From Halovivax gelatinilyticus (lineage in GTDB: Archaea > Halobacteriota > Halobacteria > Halobacteriales > Natrialbaceae), in the NCBI RefSeq assembly GCF_024300625.1, contig NZ_CP101322.1, positions 2,307,992 to 2,371,991 on the forward strand: a DNA stretch of 64,000 nt, written 5' to 3'. Made by a program: the position numbers and the translations under genes. Of this stretch, positions 34,381 to 42,741 are shown in pieces. The number at the start of each line of letters is the position of its first letter. Position 1 is the first letter of the stretch. The notes below the pieces were generated by a model, which saw nothing but the letters and a program-made list of their open reading frames with translations, searched no databases and had not been told where the DNA came from.

Positions 34381-35850
34381 ATGCCGATCAGCACCGAACA
34401 GATTCGAGATATCAAGGCGTCGTTCGTCGCTCGAATCGTCCACACGGTGACGAACGGGCTCCTCGTCGTCGCGCTCGCGAGTTACCTCCTCGGACCCGAC
34501 GAGTACGGATTGCTGTTTCTGGTACTCTCGATACTGGTGGTGGCGCAGGTGTTCGCCGACCTGGGCGTCTCCCGATCGGCCGCGCGGTACGTCTCGGAGT
34601 ACAAGGAGACCGATCCCGGACAGGTTCCACACATCGTCCGCGTCTCGCTCGCGTTTCGGGTGATGATGCTCGCCGTCGTCTGTCTCGCGGTCGTACTCGC
34701 CCGACCGTGGATCGCGGCGGTGCTCGACGAACCCGCGCTGGCCTCGTTGCTCGTCGTCGGCGTCTGCTACCTGGCGTTCAAGTCGCTGACGGCCTACCAC
34801 GTCGGCCTCTTTCAGGGATTCAGTCGACTCGAGTACAGCGCGGCGGTCGGCATCGTCGACAACGTCGGCCGACTCGTCTTCGTCGTCGGGTTCGTCGCCC
34901 TCGGCTTCGGGGTGGTCGGAGCGCTCGCCGGCTACGTCGTCGGGGCGGTGCTCGCGACGGCGCTCGGGCTCGCGATCCTGTACTGGAAGTGCTACCGCCC
35001 CTGCGAGCGAGCCGAACGGGCGGAGCCCGGACTCAAACGCCGCATCCTCGAGTACAGCGTCCCGCTGACGGCCTCCGAGAGTGCGAACGTCGTCGATCGC
35101 CGGGTCGACATTCTCCTGGTCGGGTTCTTCCTGACGCCGGCCGCCGTGGGATTCTACACCCTCGCAAAGCAGATCACGGAGTTCGTCGAGGCGCCCGCGG
35201 GCTCCGTCGGGTTCGCCCTCTCGCCGGCCTACGGCGAGGAGAAGGCGAGAGATCGACTCGATCACGCGGCCCGGATCTACGAAACCTCGTTCTCGTACGT
35301 CCTCTTGCTGTACGTTCCGGCAGCCGTCGGCATGGTCCTGCTCGCCGAACCGGGGATCACGATCGTCTTCGGCGACGAGTACGCCGGAGCGGTGCCCGTC
35401 CTCCAGATACTCTCGCTCTTCGTGCTCTTTAAGGCGATAAACAGCATCACGACCCAGTCGATCGACTACCTCGGTCGCGCCAGAACGCGCGCCATCGTCA
35501 AGGGCATCACCGCCGCGGGGAACGTCGCGTTGAACATCGTGCTCATCCCGACGATGGGCCTCGTCGGGGCGGCGATCGCGACCGTCGTGACGTTCGGCGC
35601 CTACACGCTGGCGAACGTCGCCATCATGCACGCCGAGTTGCCGATCCGAACGAAACGGTTCGTCGGCGTCGCCGCGGGCACGACGGCCATCTCGATCCTG
35701 ATGGGCTTTGTCGTCCTCGCGCTCGCACCGTTCATCTCCGGCTACCTCACGCTGTTCGGCGTCGTCGGCGTCGGCGTCGGGATCTGGGCGGCGCTCGTCA
35801 CCGCGACCGGCCTGGTCGACCTGCGCGAATCGATCGCGACCTTCGTCTGA
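34381..35850 (+). CDS. Oligosaccharide flippase, MATE/Wzx-like (paralogue 2)
   Basis: A 489-residue polytopic membrane protein closely similar to the flippase at 25674-27137: SYLLGPDEYGLLFLVLSIL, RSAARYVSEYKETDPGQVPH and PLTASESANVVDRRVDILLVG correspond segment by segment. About 12-14 TM helices. It should translocate a lipid-linked glycan. It lies in a same-strand run with the sulfatase-like gene upstream and the DUF354 gene downstream. Two flippases in one region suggest two lipid-linked substrates or a recent duplication. Confidence 0.85.
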   Translation: MPISTEQIRDIKASFVARIVHTVTNGLLVVALASYLLGPDEYGLLFLVLSILVVAQVFADLGVSRSAARYVSEYKETDPGQVPHIVRVSLAFRVMMLAVVCLAVVLARPWIAAVLDEPALASLLVVGVCYLAFKSLTAYHVGLFQGFSRLEYSAAVGIVDNVGRLVFVVGFVALGFGVVGALAGYVVGAVLATALGLAILYWKCYRPCERAERAEPGLKRRILEYSVPLTASESANVVDRRVDILLVGFFLTPAAVGFYTLAKQITEFVEAPAGSVGFALSPAYGEEKARDRLDHAARIYETSFSYVLLLYVPAAVGMVLLAEPGITIVFGDEYAGAVPVLQILSLFVLFKAINSITTQSIDYLGRARTRAIVKGITAAGNVALNIVLIPTMGLVGAAIATVVTFGAYTLANVAIMHAELPIRTKRFVGVAAGTTAISILMGFVVLALAPFISGYLTLFGVVGVGVGIWAALVTATGLVDLRESIATFV

Positions 35851-36013
35851 CGGTCGTGTCGATAAACCGGTGCCGTGGGGCCGGTACGTGGTCCGTACGA
35901 CGGGCGTTCTGCGACCGCGACGGGGGCACGCGGTCGTTTCTTTCGTCGACGATTCTACGCGCACCGACTACGACCTCGCTAACAAAACCCTCACCGGACG
36001 TGGCGTTCTCCGA

Positions 36014-37162
36014 ATGCGGTATCTCGTATACACCAACACGCCGGCGCACGTCCACCTCTATCGAAACGCCGTGGCCCGACTCGAAGCGGCGGGCCACGAC
36101 GTCCTCGTGCTCGGGCGCGATTACGGTTGCACCGTCGCCCTCCTGGAGTGGTACGACCTGCCCCACGAGGTCTACGGCTACTGCGATACCTCGAAGTGGT
36201 CGCTGTTCGCGCGGCTGCCATCCCACTACACGCGTGCCATCCGCACCGCCAGGAACTTCGATCCCGATCTCATCTTCGGAATGGGCGGCTACGCCGCACA
36301 CACCGGTGCGCTCCTCAGAACGCCGGTGGCGCTGCTCATCGACTCGGAAGTAACCGGGCTCGATCACGCTGTTTCGACGCCGTTCGCCCGCGCCGTCCTC
36401 ACGCCCGATACGTTCCAGACGCGGCTCTGTGACGATCACTTCGTCTTCCCCGGGCTCAAAGAGTGCGCGTACCTCCACCCGAAGGAGTTCGCGTATCAGT
36501 CGACGCGCGACGGTGGACCGTCCATCCGCGACCGTCTCGGGCTGGCCGCCGACGAACCGTTCGTCATCGTCCGGTTGAACGCGTTCGGTTCCCACCACGA
36601 CGTGGGCAAAGGCGGGTTCACGCCCGCTCGCCGTCGCCGCCTGATCGACCGACTCGCCCAGCACGCGACCGTCCTCGTCTCGGACGAGGGCGGCGATATG
36701 ACCTACGACGGCGTTCCGGCCAGACCGTTCTCGGTCCACCCGGCCCTGTTGCACGACGCGCTCGCGGAGGCGTCGCTCCTGGTCGCGGACACGCAGACGA
36801 TGGTCACGGAGGCCGCCCTCCTCGGGACGCCCGCCGTGCGCTCGAACTCGTTCGTCGGCGACGAAGACATGGGCAACTTCCGCGCGCTTTCGCGCCACGG
36901 ATTGATCTTCAACGAGGCCGAGTTCGACGCGGCCATCGAGCGCGCCGAGACGCTGCTCTGTGCGGACGGAATCGACGCCGAGTGGCGCCGTCGACGCGAC
37001 GCCTACCTCGCCGACCGGTGTAACCTGACCGACGTCATCGTCGACGTCGCCACGGCTGAAGGGAGAGCCGAACGCGTCGCTACTCTCAGCCCGTTCGGCG
37101 AACGCGACCGAGCGGCGGTCCCAGCAGAAGCCACCCGGGCGGACGCCCCGATCCCGAAGTAA
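36014..37162 (+). CDS. DUF354 family GT-B-like protein
   Basis: A 382-residue protein with a GT-B-like layout: MRYLVYTNTPAHVHLYRNAV at the N-terminus, DYGCTVALLEWYDLPHEVYG, a middle segment FVIVRLNAFGSHHDVGKGG, and a C-terminal domain with ADTQTMVTEAALLGTPAVRSN. This is the DUF354 family, found in archaeal and bacterial glycan clusters and distantly related to UDP-GlcNAc epimerase/glycosyltransferases. The reaction is not established. The ATG at 36014 begins the first beta strand; the long upstream open frame is out-of-frame read-through over the flippase end. Confidence 0.8.
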   Translation: MRYLVYTNTPAHVHLYRNAVARLEAAGHDVLVLGRDYGCTVALLEWYDLPHEVYGYCDTSKWSLFARLPSHYTRAIRTARNFDPDLIFGMGGYAAHTGALLRTPVALLIDSEVTGLDHAVSTPFARAVLTPDTFQTRLCDDHFVFPGLKECAYLHPKEFAYQSTRDGGPSIRDRLGLAADEPFVIVRLNAFGSHHDVGKGGFTPARRRRLIDRLAQHATVLVSDEGGDMTYDGVPARPFSVHPALLHDALAEASLLVADTQTMVTEAALLGTPAVRSNSFVGDEDMGNFRALSRHGLIFNEAEFDAAIERAETLLCADGIDAEWRRRRDAYLADRCNLTDVIVDVATAEGRAERVATLSPFGERDRAAVPAEATRADAPIPK

Positions 37163-37175
37163 ACGGTCACCGAGT

Positions 37176-37264
37176 GAGTTCGCTCACCGAGAGAGATCTC
37201 TCGCCACCGGCGTTCGCTCACCGACCGAGATTCCGAATTGACGAGTTCGCTCGCCGACCGAGAT
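37176..37264. repeat. Three imperfect 22-bp direct repeats
   Basis: GAGTTCGCTCACCGAGAGAG (first 20 bases) begins at 37176, with related copies at 37210 and 37243 (spacing 34 and 33 bp). The shared core is GTTCGCTC(A/G)CCGA followed by GAGAT. They fill most of the 209-bp gap between the DUF354 gene and the GNAT gene. Confidence 0.7.
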
Positions 37265-37371
37265 GGCCTCGCCAAGCGACGTCTTTCCCCACGGTATCGA
37301 CCTCGTACCGACCCGTCCGAGCGGGAATGCCTCGCGTAACGAAACGGGATCATCTCGAACGCTGATACGAC

Positions 37372-38532
37372 ATGACGACCGTCGGCGAGCGGACGGACGA
37401 GACGCCCCGGTCGGACGAATCCAAGCCGCCCCGGTCGGACGAATCCGATCCGTACCAAATACGCCCGTTTCGTGACGGGGACGCGGACGGCTACCGCCAG
37501 CTGTACGAGGACGTGTTCGACGACGAAGCGTCCCGGGACTGGTTCGCCTGGAAGTACCGGGAGAACCCCTTCGCAGACCACGTTCCGATTTTCGTCGCGA
37601 CGGCCGACGGCGAGGTGGTTGGTGCGCGCTCGTTCTTCGCTCTCCCGTTGCGCGTCGGCGACCGAACGATCCGGTCGCTCCAGCCCTGCGACACGATGGT
37701 GGCGCCCGACCACCGTCGTCGCGGGATCTTCACCCGCCTGACCGAACGAGCGCTCGCGACGTACCGGGCGGACGAGACGCGACTGTGTTTCAACTTTCCG
37801 AACGCGAAGACGCTCCCCGGCAACCTGAAACTCGGCTGGCGGGTGGTCTCGCCCCAGCCCGTCTGGTACCGAATCCAGGATCCGCGGGCGCTCGCCCGCA
37901 CCGTGAGTGACCGCCGATCGGTGCGTCTCGGCGCGGCCCTAGGCGCGCCGGTGCTCGCGGGCTACACGAAAACGAGGGCGACACTCGGCCGGCTGGGCCG
38001 CGGATACGTCACCGTCGAACGCCACGAGTCGGTCCCGGCCGAGCGACTCGCCGCCCTCTCCGATCGAACCGACCGATCCGGCATCCGCGTCCCGCGAACT
38101 GAACGATTTCTCGAGTGGCGCTATCGCAACCCTCGCTGGGCGTACCGAACCTACTTCCTCCGGTCGAACGGTCGCGACGCGGCGGCGATGGTGGTCGGAA
38201 CCCGCGACGAATCCGAACTCACCAAGACGAAACTCCTCGACGTTCTCGCCCCGCCGTCGAACCGCACCGACGCGGCCGCCCGCTTCATTCCCGACGTTCT
38301 CGACGACTGTCGCGAATCGACCCTCGTCGCCTCGCTCGCCGATTCCGTCCCCCCGGATGCGCTGGCGCGCTACGGCTTCCTGCCGGACGACCGACTCCCG
38401 CTCGATCGCCTCACGGCCACCACGACGCTCGTCGCGCGTCCGCTCGAAGACGACGGGTGGACCGTAGACGGCGTTCCCATCGACGACCCCTCGTCGTGGA
38501 CGCTCTCGTTCGCCGACCAGGACCGAAACTGA
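37372..38532 (+). CDS. GNAT family N-acetyltransferase (paralogue 1)
   Basis: A 386-residue protein with a GNAT domain in the N-terminal half: QIRPFRDGDADGYRQLY, then VGARSFFALPLRVGDRTIRSLQPCDTMVAP and the acetyl-CoA-binding DHRRRGIFTRL (about residues 115-125). A second half of unknown fold (LEWRYRNPRWAYRTYFL) follows. A close paralogue is at 61986-63290. The substrate is likely a sugar or amino sugar, given the cluster (inference). The first 25 residues are Asp/Ser/Pro-rich with a repeated (P)RSDES. Confidence 0.75.
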   Translation: MTTVGERTDETPRSDESKPPRSDESDPYQIRPFRDGDADGYRQLYEDVFDDEASRDWFAWKYRENPFADHVPIFVATADGEVVGARSFFALPLRVGDRTIRSLQPCDTMVAPDHRRRGIFTRLTERALATYRADETRLCFNFPNAKTLPGNLKLGWRVVSPQPVWYRIQDPRALARTVSDRRSVRLGAALGAPVLAGYTKTRATLGRLGRGYVTVERHESVPAERLAALSDRTDRSGIRVPRTERFLEWRYRNPRWAYRTYFLRSNGRDAAAMVVGTRDESELTKTKLLDVLAPPSNRTDAAARFIPDVLDDCRESTLVASLADSVPPDALARYGFLPDDRLPLDRLTATTTLVARPLEDDGWTVDGVPIDDPSSWTLSFADQDRN

Positions 38533-38581
38533 ACCGCGAGCTGGTGGCGCGTCGAAGTAATGCGGTTTCAGGTTCGTTCGT

Positions 38582-38736
38582 TTCGACCCGCGCTGCTCAC
38601 GGTTCGCATGCGCTCACCGTTCGCCAATACGCGGTTCTCGGCCCTTCGGGATTGAAAATATGCACCCTTCGACCCGCGCTGCTCACGGTTCGCATGCGCT
38701 CACCGTTCGCCAATACGCGGTTCTCGGCCCTTCGGG
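38582..38736. repeat. 69-bp direct repeat, two copies 86 bp apart
   Basis: A 69-bp sequence starting TTCGACCCGCGCTGCTCACG and ending CGGCCCTTCGGG occurs at 38582-38650 and 38668-38736 with no visible mismatch. The 17-bp spacer (ATTGAAAATATGCACCC) is AT-rich. The second copy overlaps the 3' end of the minus-strand deacetylase gene and encodes its last dozen residues. Confidence 0.85.
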
Positions 38737-40010
38737 CCTCGAATCGCGTTATCCACCAACGCCGGATCGCCGCCGTCGATCGGCGTCGCTTCGGTCTCGT
38801 CCACCTCGTCGAACGCAGAAAGCAGCGCACTCGGCGTACCGACCCAGGCGCCCAGTTCCTGAGCGCGTTCGACGAGCCAGCGGTAGAGCCACCGGTGGCC
38901 CGGAAACTCGCGCTCGTTGAAGTACCGGGGGTGCCAGAGTACGGTCATGACGGCCTCGTTCGCAGCCGCTTCGAGCAGGAGTTCCTCGCAGGTCATCCGG
39001 GCCGCCTCGGGCTTTCGGTCCGGATCGGGCAGCGCCTGCTCCATGATCGTGAGCGGGAAGACGCGAAAGTCGTCGCCGAACGGCCTGATCGGCCGGTAGC
39101 CGTTGTGAAAACCACACCGGGTGCCGGAGCCGAGGCTGGCGTCGTATCGCAGCCCGATCTCCCGGTGATGGCGCCACGTCTCGGGGATCGAACACCGGAG
39201 GTAGTGCTGACGGCCGCCGACGACCGCGGAATCGATGTCCGCCGACAGGCCGTCGATACCTTCGTCCACCGATCGACCATCGATATCGACGTCCGCCGAC
39301 CGACTGCCGGTACCTTCGTCCGCCGAGTGGCCGTCGGTCTCGGCGTCCGTCGCCTCTTCGGCATCCATCTCTTCGAGGATCGATTCGAGCACGTCCACCT
39401 CGTGGGCGAGGCGGTCCCGGTCCAGTGCGGAGTGGTACGAGCCGTGAAGACCGACCTCCCACCCGCCTTCGGCCAGCGACCGAATCGCCTCGGCGACGTC
39501 CGAACTCGCCGGATCGTACCGGCCGAGGTGTTGAACCCAGTTCGTCGGTGAGAGCCAGTCGCGAACCGGTCGTTCCGAAAGCAGGTGCTGCTCGTTGAGG
39601 AAGTAAAACGCGGAGCGAACCCCGAGTTCGGCTTCGAGGTCGGCGATCTCCTCGAACTGCCAGTAGGGGTTTTCTCCCGATACCAGCGTCTTCAGGTGGT
39701 AGCCAGAGCGCTCCGCCAGACCGTAGTACAGCGAGCGAATTCCCTTGTACGGCCGGTCGACGTCGTGGGTGAGACACAGCGCGAACGCGGCGTCGTCGGG
39801 TAACGGCGACCAGTCCCAGCACGCGTCCGGCGGGAGACTGGGTTCGTCTTCGAGCGGCCGCTCGATCGTCTCTCCCGGCGAACCGGTGGCGTTCGTCCCG
39901 TCTCGATCCGATCGACGGCCGAGCGCGACCTGTTCTGCCGACTCGCGCTCGACCGGGTTCGGCAGTCGGCCGAACGGGGACACTGTGCGGTTCGAACCTG
40001 ACTCACGCAT
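38700..40010 (-). CDS. Polysaccharide deacetylase family protein with low-complexity insertion
   Basis: A 436-residue protein with deacetylase motifs CLTHDVDRPYKG (catalytic Asp region, about residue 80) and VGLHGSYHSALD (H-x3-H, about residue 193), plus MTVLWHPRYFNE near the C-terminus. Between the H-x3-H motif and the next core strand lies an Asp/Ser/Gly-rich insert of about 45 residues with repeated (S)VDEGIDG/ADxDID units. The first 60 residues are also low-complexity. The last residues (GPKGREPRIGER) are encoded by a 69-bp direct repeat. The ATG overlaps the stop region of the upstream epimerase gene by 8 bp, so they form an operon. Confidence 0.8.
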   Translation of the reverse strand: MRESGSNRTVSPFGRLPNPVERESAEQVALGRRSDRDGTNATGSPGETIERPLEDEPSLPPDACWDWSPLPDDAAFALCLTHDVDRPYKGIRSLYYGLAERSGYHLKTLVSGENPYWQFEEIADLEAELGVRSAFYFLNEQHLLSERPVRDWLSPTNWVQHLGRYDPASSDVAEAIRSLAEGGWEVGLHGSYHSALDRDRLAHEVDVLESILEEMDAEEATDAETDGHSADEGTGSRSADVDIDGRSVDEGIDGLSADIDSAVVGGRQHYLRCSIPETWRHHREIGLRYDASLGSGTRCGFHNGYRPIRPFGDDFRVFPLTIMEQALPDPDRKPEAARMTCEELLLEAAANEAVMTVLWHPRYFNEREFPGHRWLYRWLVERAQELGAWVGTPSALLSAFDEVDETEATPIDGGDPALVDNAIRGPKGREPRIGER

Positions 40011-41163
40011 CCGTTCTCACCCGCGATTCGAGGTCGTCGACGATGCGCTCGGCGGCCGTCCCACCCCCGTACAGCGCCGGTTTTTCGGGCGGATCGCTCG
40101 CCGCTTCGATGGCCGAGACGATCCGGCACTCGTCCGCGCCGACGAGCGTGTTCCAGCCCGCTTCGACGGTCTCGACCCACTCGGTCGTCTCGCGGAGGGT
40201 GACGCAGGGCGTATCGAGGTAGAACGCCTCCTTCTGGACGCCGCCCGAGTCCGTCGCGACGCACTCGGCTCGCGTGAGTAACCAGAGGAACGTCCGGTAG
40301 CCGACCGGATCGACGATCATCAATTCATTCGTCGCCCGCTCCCACAGGCCGTCCCGACGCAGCGCGTCGACGGTACGCGGGTGGGCGGGAAGGACGACCG
40401 GTCGATCTAGCCGGACGAGCCCCTCGACGATCGAGCGCAGTCGCGCCGGCTCGTCCGTGTTTCCCGCGCGGTGGACCGTCGCCAGCACGAACGATTCGGG
40501 CAGGTTCGCGGGATCGATCGACCCGTTCGGACCGGCGAGTTCGTCGGCCGGTTCGATCAGTCCCGAGGACAGCCGGTCGTGGACGGCCAACAACGTGTCG
40601 TACATCACGTCCCCGGTCTGGACGACGGATTCGGTGATCCCCTCGCCTGATAGATTCGTAACGGCGTCCTCGCTCGGCGCGTAGCAGACGTCGGCCAGGT
40701 GGTCCGTCCCGATCCGATTGATCTCCTCGGGCATCCGTCGGTCGCCCGAGCGCAACCCCGCTTCGACGTGGACAAGCGTCGTCGGTCGCTTCGCCGCCGC
40801 GAGCGCGGCCGCCAGCGTGGAGTTCGTATCGCCGTAGACCAGGACGGCGTCCGGGCGCTCCTCGTCGATCAATCGTTCGACCTCGACCATGACGGCCGCC
40901 GTCTGGGCGGCGTGCGTGTCCGAGCCGACGTCTAAGTTGTAGTCGGGCTCGGCGAGATCGAGTTCGTCGAAGAACACGGCCGAGAGCTCGGGATCGTAGT
41001 GCTGACCGGTGTGAACGATCGTCTCCTCGATTCGACCGCTGAGCGCCCTGGAGACGGCCGCCGCCTTGACGAATTGCGGGCGCGCCCCGACGACCGTGAG
41101 GATCTGTGGTGGCTCCGAAGACGTGCGGACGGCCTCGTTCGATCCGTCGCCCGTCCGACTCAC
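40003..41163 (-). CDS. wecB: UDP-N-acetylglucosamine 2-epimerase (non-hydrolysing)
   Basis: A 386-residue enzyme that interconverts UDP-GlcNAc and UDP-ManNAc for surface glycan synthesis. The family signature runs throughout: VGARPQFVKAAAVSRAL at the N-terminus, HTGQHYDPELS, VYGDTNSTLA, HVEAGLRSGD, PEEINRIGTDHL, ATVHRAGNTD and DSGGVQKEAFYLDTPCVTLR. The length is normal for the family. The gene overlaps the upstream GT2 gene by 4 bp and the downstream deacetylase gene by 8 bp, forming a three-gene operon on the minus strand. Confidence 0.93.
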   Translation of the reverse strand: MSRTGDGSNEAVRTSSEPPQILTVVGARPQFVKAAAVSRALSGRIEETIVHTGQHYDPELSAVFFDELDLAEPDYNLDVGSDTHAAQTAAVMVEVERLIDEERPDAVLVYGDTNSTLAAALAAAKRPTTLVHVEAGLRSGDRRMPEEINRIGTDHLADVCYAPSEDAVTNLSGEGITESVVQTGDVMYDTLLAVHDRLSSGLIEPADELAGPNGSIDPANLPESFVLATVHRAGNTDEPARLRSIVEGLVRLDRPVVLPAHPRTVDALRRDGLWERATNELMIVDPVGYRTFLWLLTRAECVATDSGGVQKEAFYLDTPCVTLRETTEWVETVEAGWNTLVGADECRIVSAIEAASDPPEKPALYGGGTAAERIVDDLESRVRTDA

Positions 41164-42464
41164 GTTCGTTCACCTCCGATCGGGGGTCTGGGATCGGGAC
41201 CGAACGGTTCGCTACACCACCGATCGCCGGCGATCGCGAGCGCGAGCATGGCGGCTCCGAGGACCCCGATGAGGAGCGACTGGACGACGATACCAGAGCC
41301 GAACCCAGCGGTCACGAGGCCAACGCTGAGTCCGACCAGCCCAGAAACACCGGCGAGGACGCCGACGATCAACGCGACCGCGAGCGGATGGGGGCCCGTA
41401 GCGACGTACTGCCGGCCGTACCGCCAGGCGGCCCGGCGGACGAGCAGCCACGAGAGCGACGGAACGAACCGCGAGTACCGAATGTGACTCTGCTCGTCGC
41501 CGTAACGGGCGGCCATCGGTACGTCCTCGATGCGGAATCCGGCGACGTTCAGGTGTACGAGGACGTCGTTACAGAAGCCGTAGCCCTCGTAGAGGCGGTC
41601 GATCTCGATCGCTTCTAACGCCTCTCTGGAGATCGCCGTGTAGCCGTTCTGCGGATCGCTCATCCCCCAGTAGCCGCTGACACAGCGGGTGAGTCCCGTC
41701 AGTAGTCCGTTTCCGAACAGTCGCCAGGTTGGCATCGACTCGCGGTGGGTCGAACTCGAGAGCCGATTCCCCTTCGCGTACGCCGCCCGCCCGTCCGTGA
41801 CGGGTTCGACGATCTGTGCCAGGTGGGCCGGATCCATCTGGCCGTCTCCGTTCATGACGGCGACGACGTCGATGCCGTCGGCGAGCGCGAGCTGATAGCC
41901 GGTCTTGATCGCGCCGCCGACGCCGCGGTTTCGATCGTGACGGACGGCGATGGCCTGCGGAGCGTCCTCCGCGCCTGCTCCGCCGCGCGGGACACCCGGG
42001 ACGGCTGAATCCGACTCGACAGCCGCATTCGGTGTCTCGACCGCTTCGGTCGTGTCGGGGCGGCTCACGCCTTTCGCTCCGGCGTCGTCCGGTCGAACTC
42101 GGCCGCCATCGGTCGAGAGGCGCCACGCACGCCGGGTCGGATGCGCCGTCTCGAATTCCCTGTCCGTCTCGTCGTCTCGACTCCATCTCGAATCGCCGGT
42201 CGATACCGTCGTGTCTTCAGTTGCTCCGACCAATCTCCCGACCGCATCGCCGCTCGGCGGTGAGCCGTCGATCGCGCCCCCGGTCGATCGCTCGTTGACC
42301 GTCACCACGGCGGCTTCGATCTCCGACCAGGTGTCGTCGGTCGAGCAGTCGTCGACGACGTAGGCTCGATCGACGATCGCGGGGAGGGTTTCGATTACGT
42401 CCCCGACGAATCCCGACTCGTTGTACGCGGGGATCACGACGCCAACTGTCTGGCCATCGTACAT
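41160..42464 (-). CDS. Glycosyltransferase family 2 (dolichyl-phosphate-sugar synthase-like) with a ~110-residue insertion
   Basis: A 434-residue GT-A enzyme. GVVIPAYNESGFVGDVIETLP starts the fold at residue 8, YVVDDCSTDDTW is the first nucleotide motif, MNGDGQMDPAHLAQIVEP holds the D-x-D-like metal site, and two to three C-terminal TM helices follow (about residues 345-420). Residues about 58-168 are a hydrophilic low-complexity insert between two core strands; the fold resumes at AIAVRHDRNRGVGGAIKTGY. Likely product: a polyprenyl-phosphate-linked sugar. The ATG at 42464 (MYDGQTVGV) is preferred over 42518. First gene of the operon with the epimerase. Confidence 0.85.
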   Translation of the reverse strand: MYDGQTVGVVIPAYNESGFVGDVIETLPAIVDRAYVVDDCSTDDTWSEIEAAVVTVNERSTGGAIDGSPPSGDAVGRLVGATEDTTVSTGDSRWSRDDETDREFETAHPTRRAWRLSTDGGRVRPDDAGAKGVSRPDTTEAVETPNAAVESDSAVPGVPRGGAGAEDAPQAIAVRHDRNRGVGGAIKTGYQLALADGIDVVAVMNGDGQMDPAHLAQIVEPVTDGRAAYAKGNRLSSSTHRESMPTWRLFGNGLLTGLTRCVSGYWGMSDPQNGYTAISREALEAIEIDRLYEGYGFCNDVLVHLNVAGFRIEDVPMAARYGDEQSHIRYSRFVPSLSWLLVRRAAWRYGRQYVATGPHPLAVALIVGVLAGVSGLVGLSVGLVTAGFGSGIVVQSLLIGVLGAAMLALAIAGDRWCSEPFGPDPRPPIGGERT

Positions 42465-42712
42465 GCTGTTGAACCGTTCTGACGGTGCGAGAAACACGGG
42501 GTTAGTAACGAACGCCATTCCCGATCGTCCGCCGACGCGATCCGTCGAGACGGGTCGGGTATGTGGCGAGTAACCGAGGTCATCCGGCCCGAACGACGTC
42601 CGTTCGTCGGCCCCGTTACGCCTCGTTGAGCGCGAAACGGCCCTCGCGGTCGCACGCGACGAGGTGGTAACCGTCGCCTTCGCCCCGCTGACTCACCCGG
42701 CTCCCGTCCAGT

Positions 42713-42718
42713 CTTATT
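42713..42718 (+). promoter_or_regulatory. TATA-like box for the P1B ATPase
   Basis: CTTATT lies 24-29 bp before a GTG at 42742. This spacing favours GTG 42742 as a leaderless start over the GTG at 42664, which lies upstream of the box. Confidence 0.4.
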
Positions 42719-42741
42719 CCGACGGCGGACGTAGGGTCGGT

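Noticed and set aside
34372-35964. 530-codon minus-strand frame opposite the flippase
   Set aside because: Highly charged, no domain; the opposite strand encodes a clear flippase.
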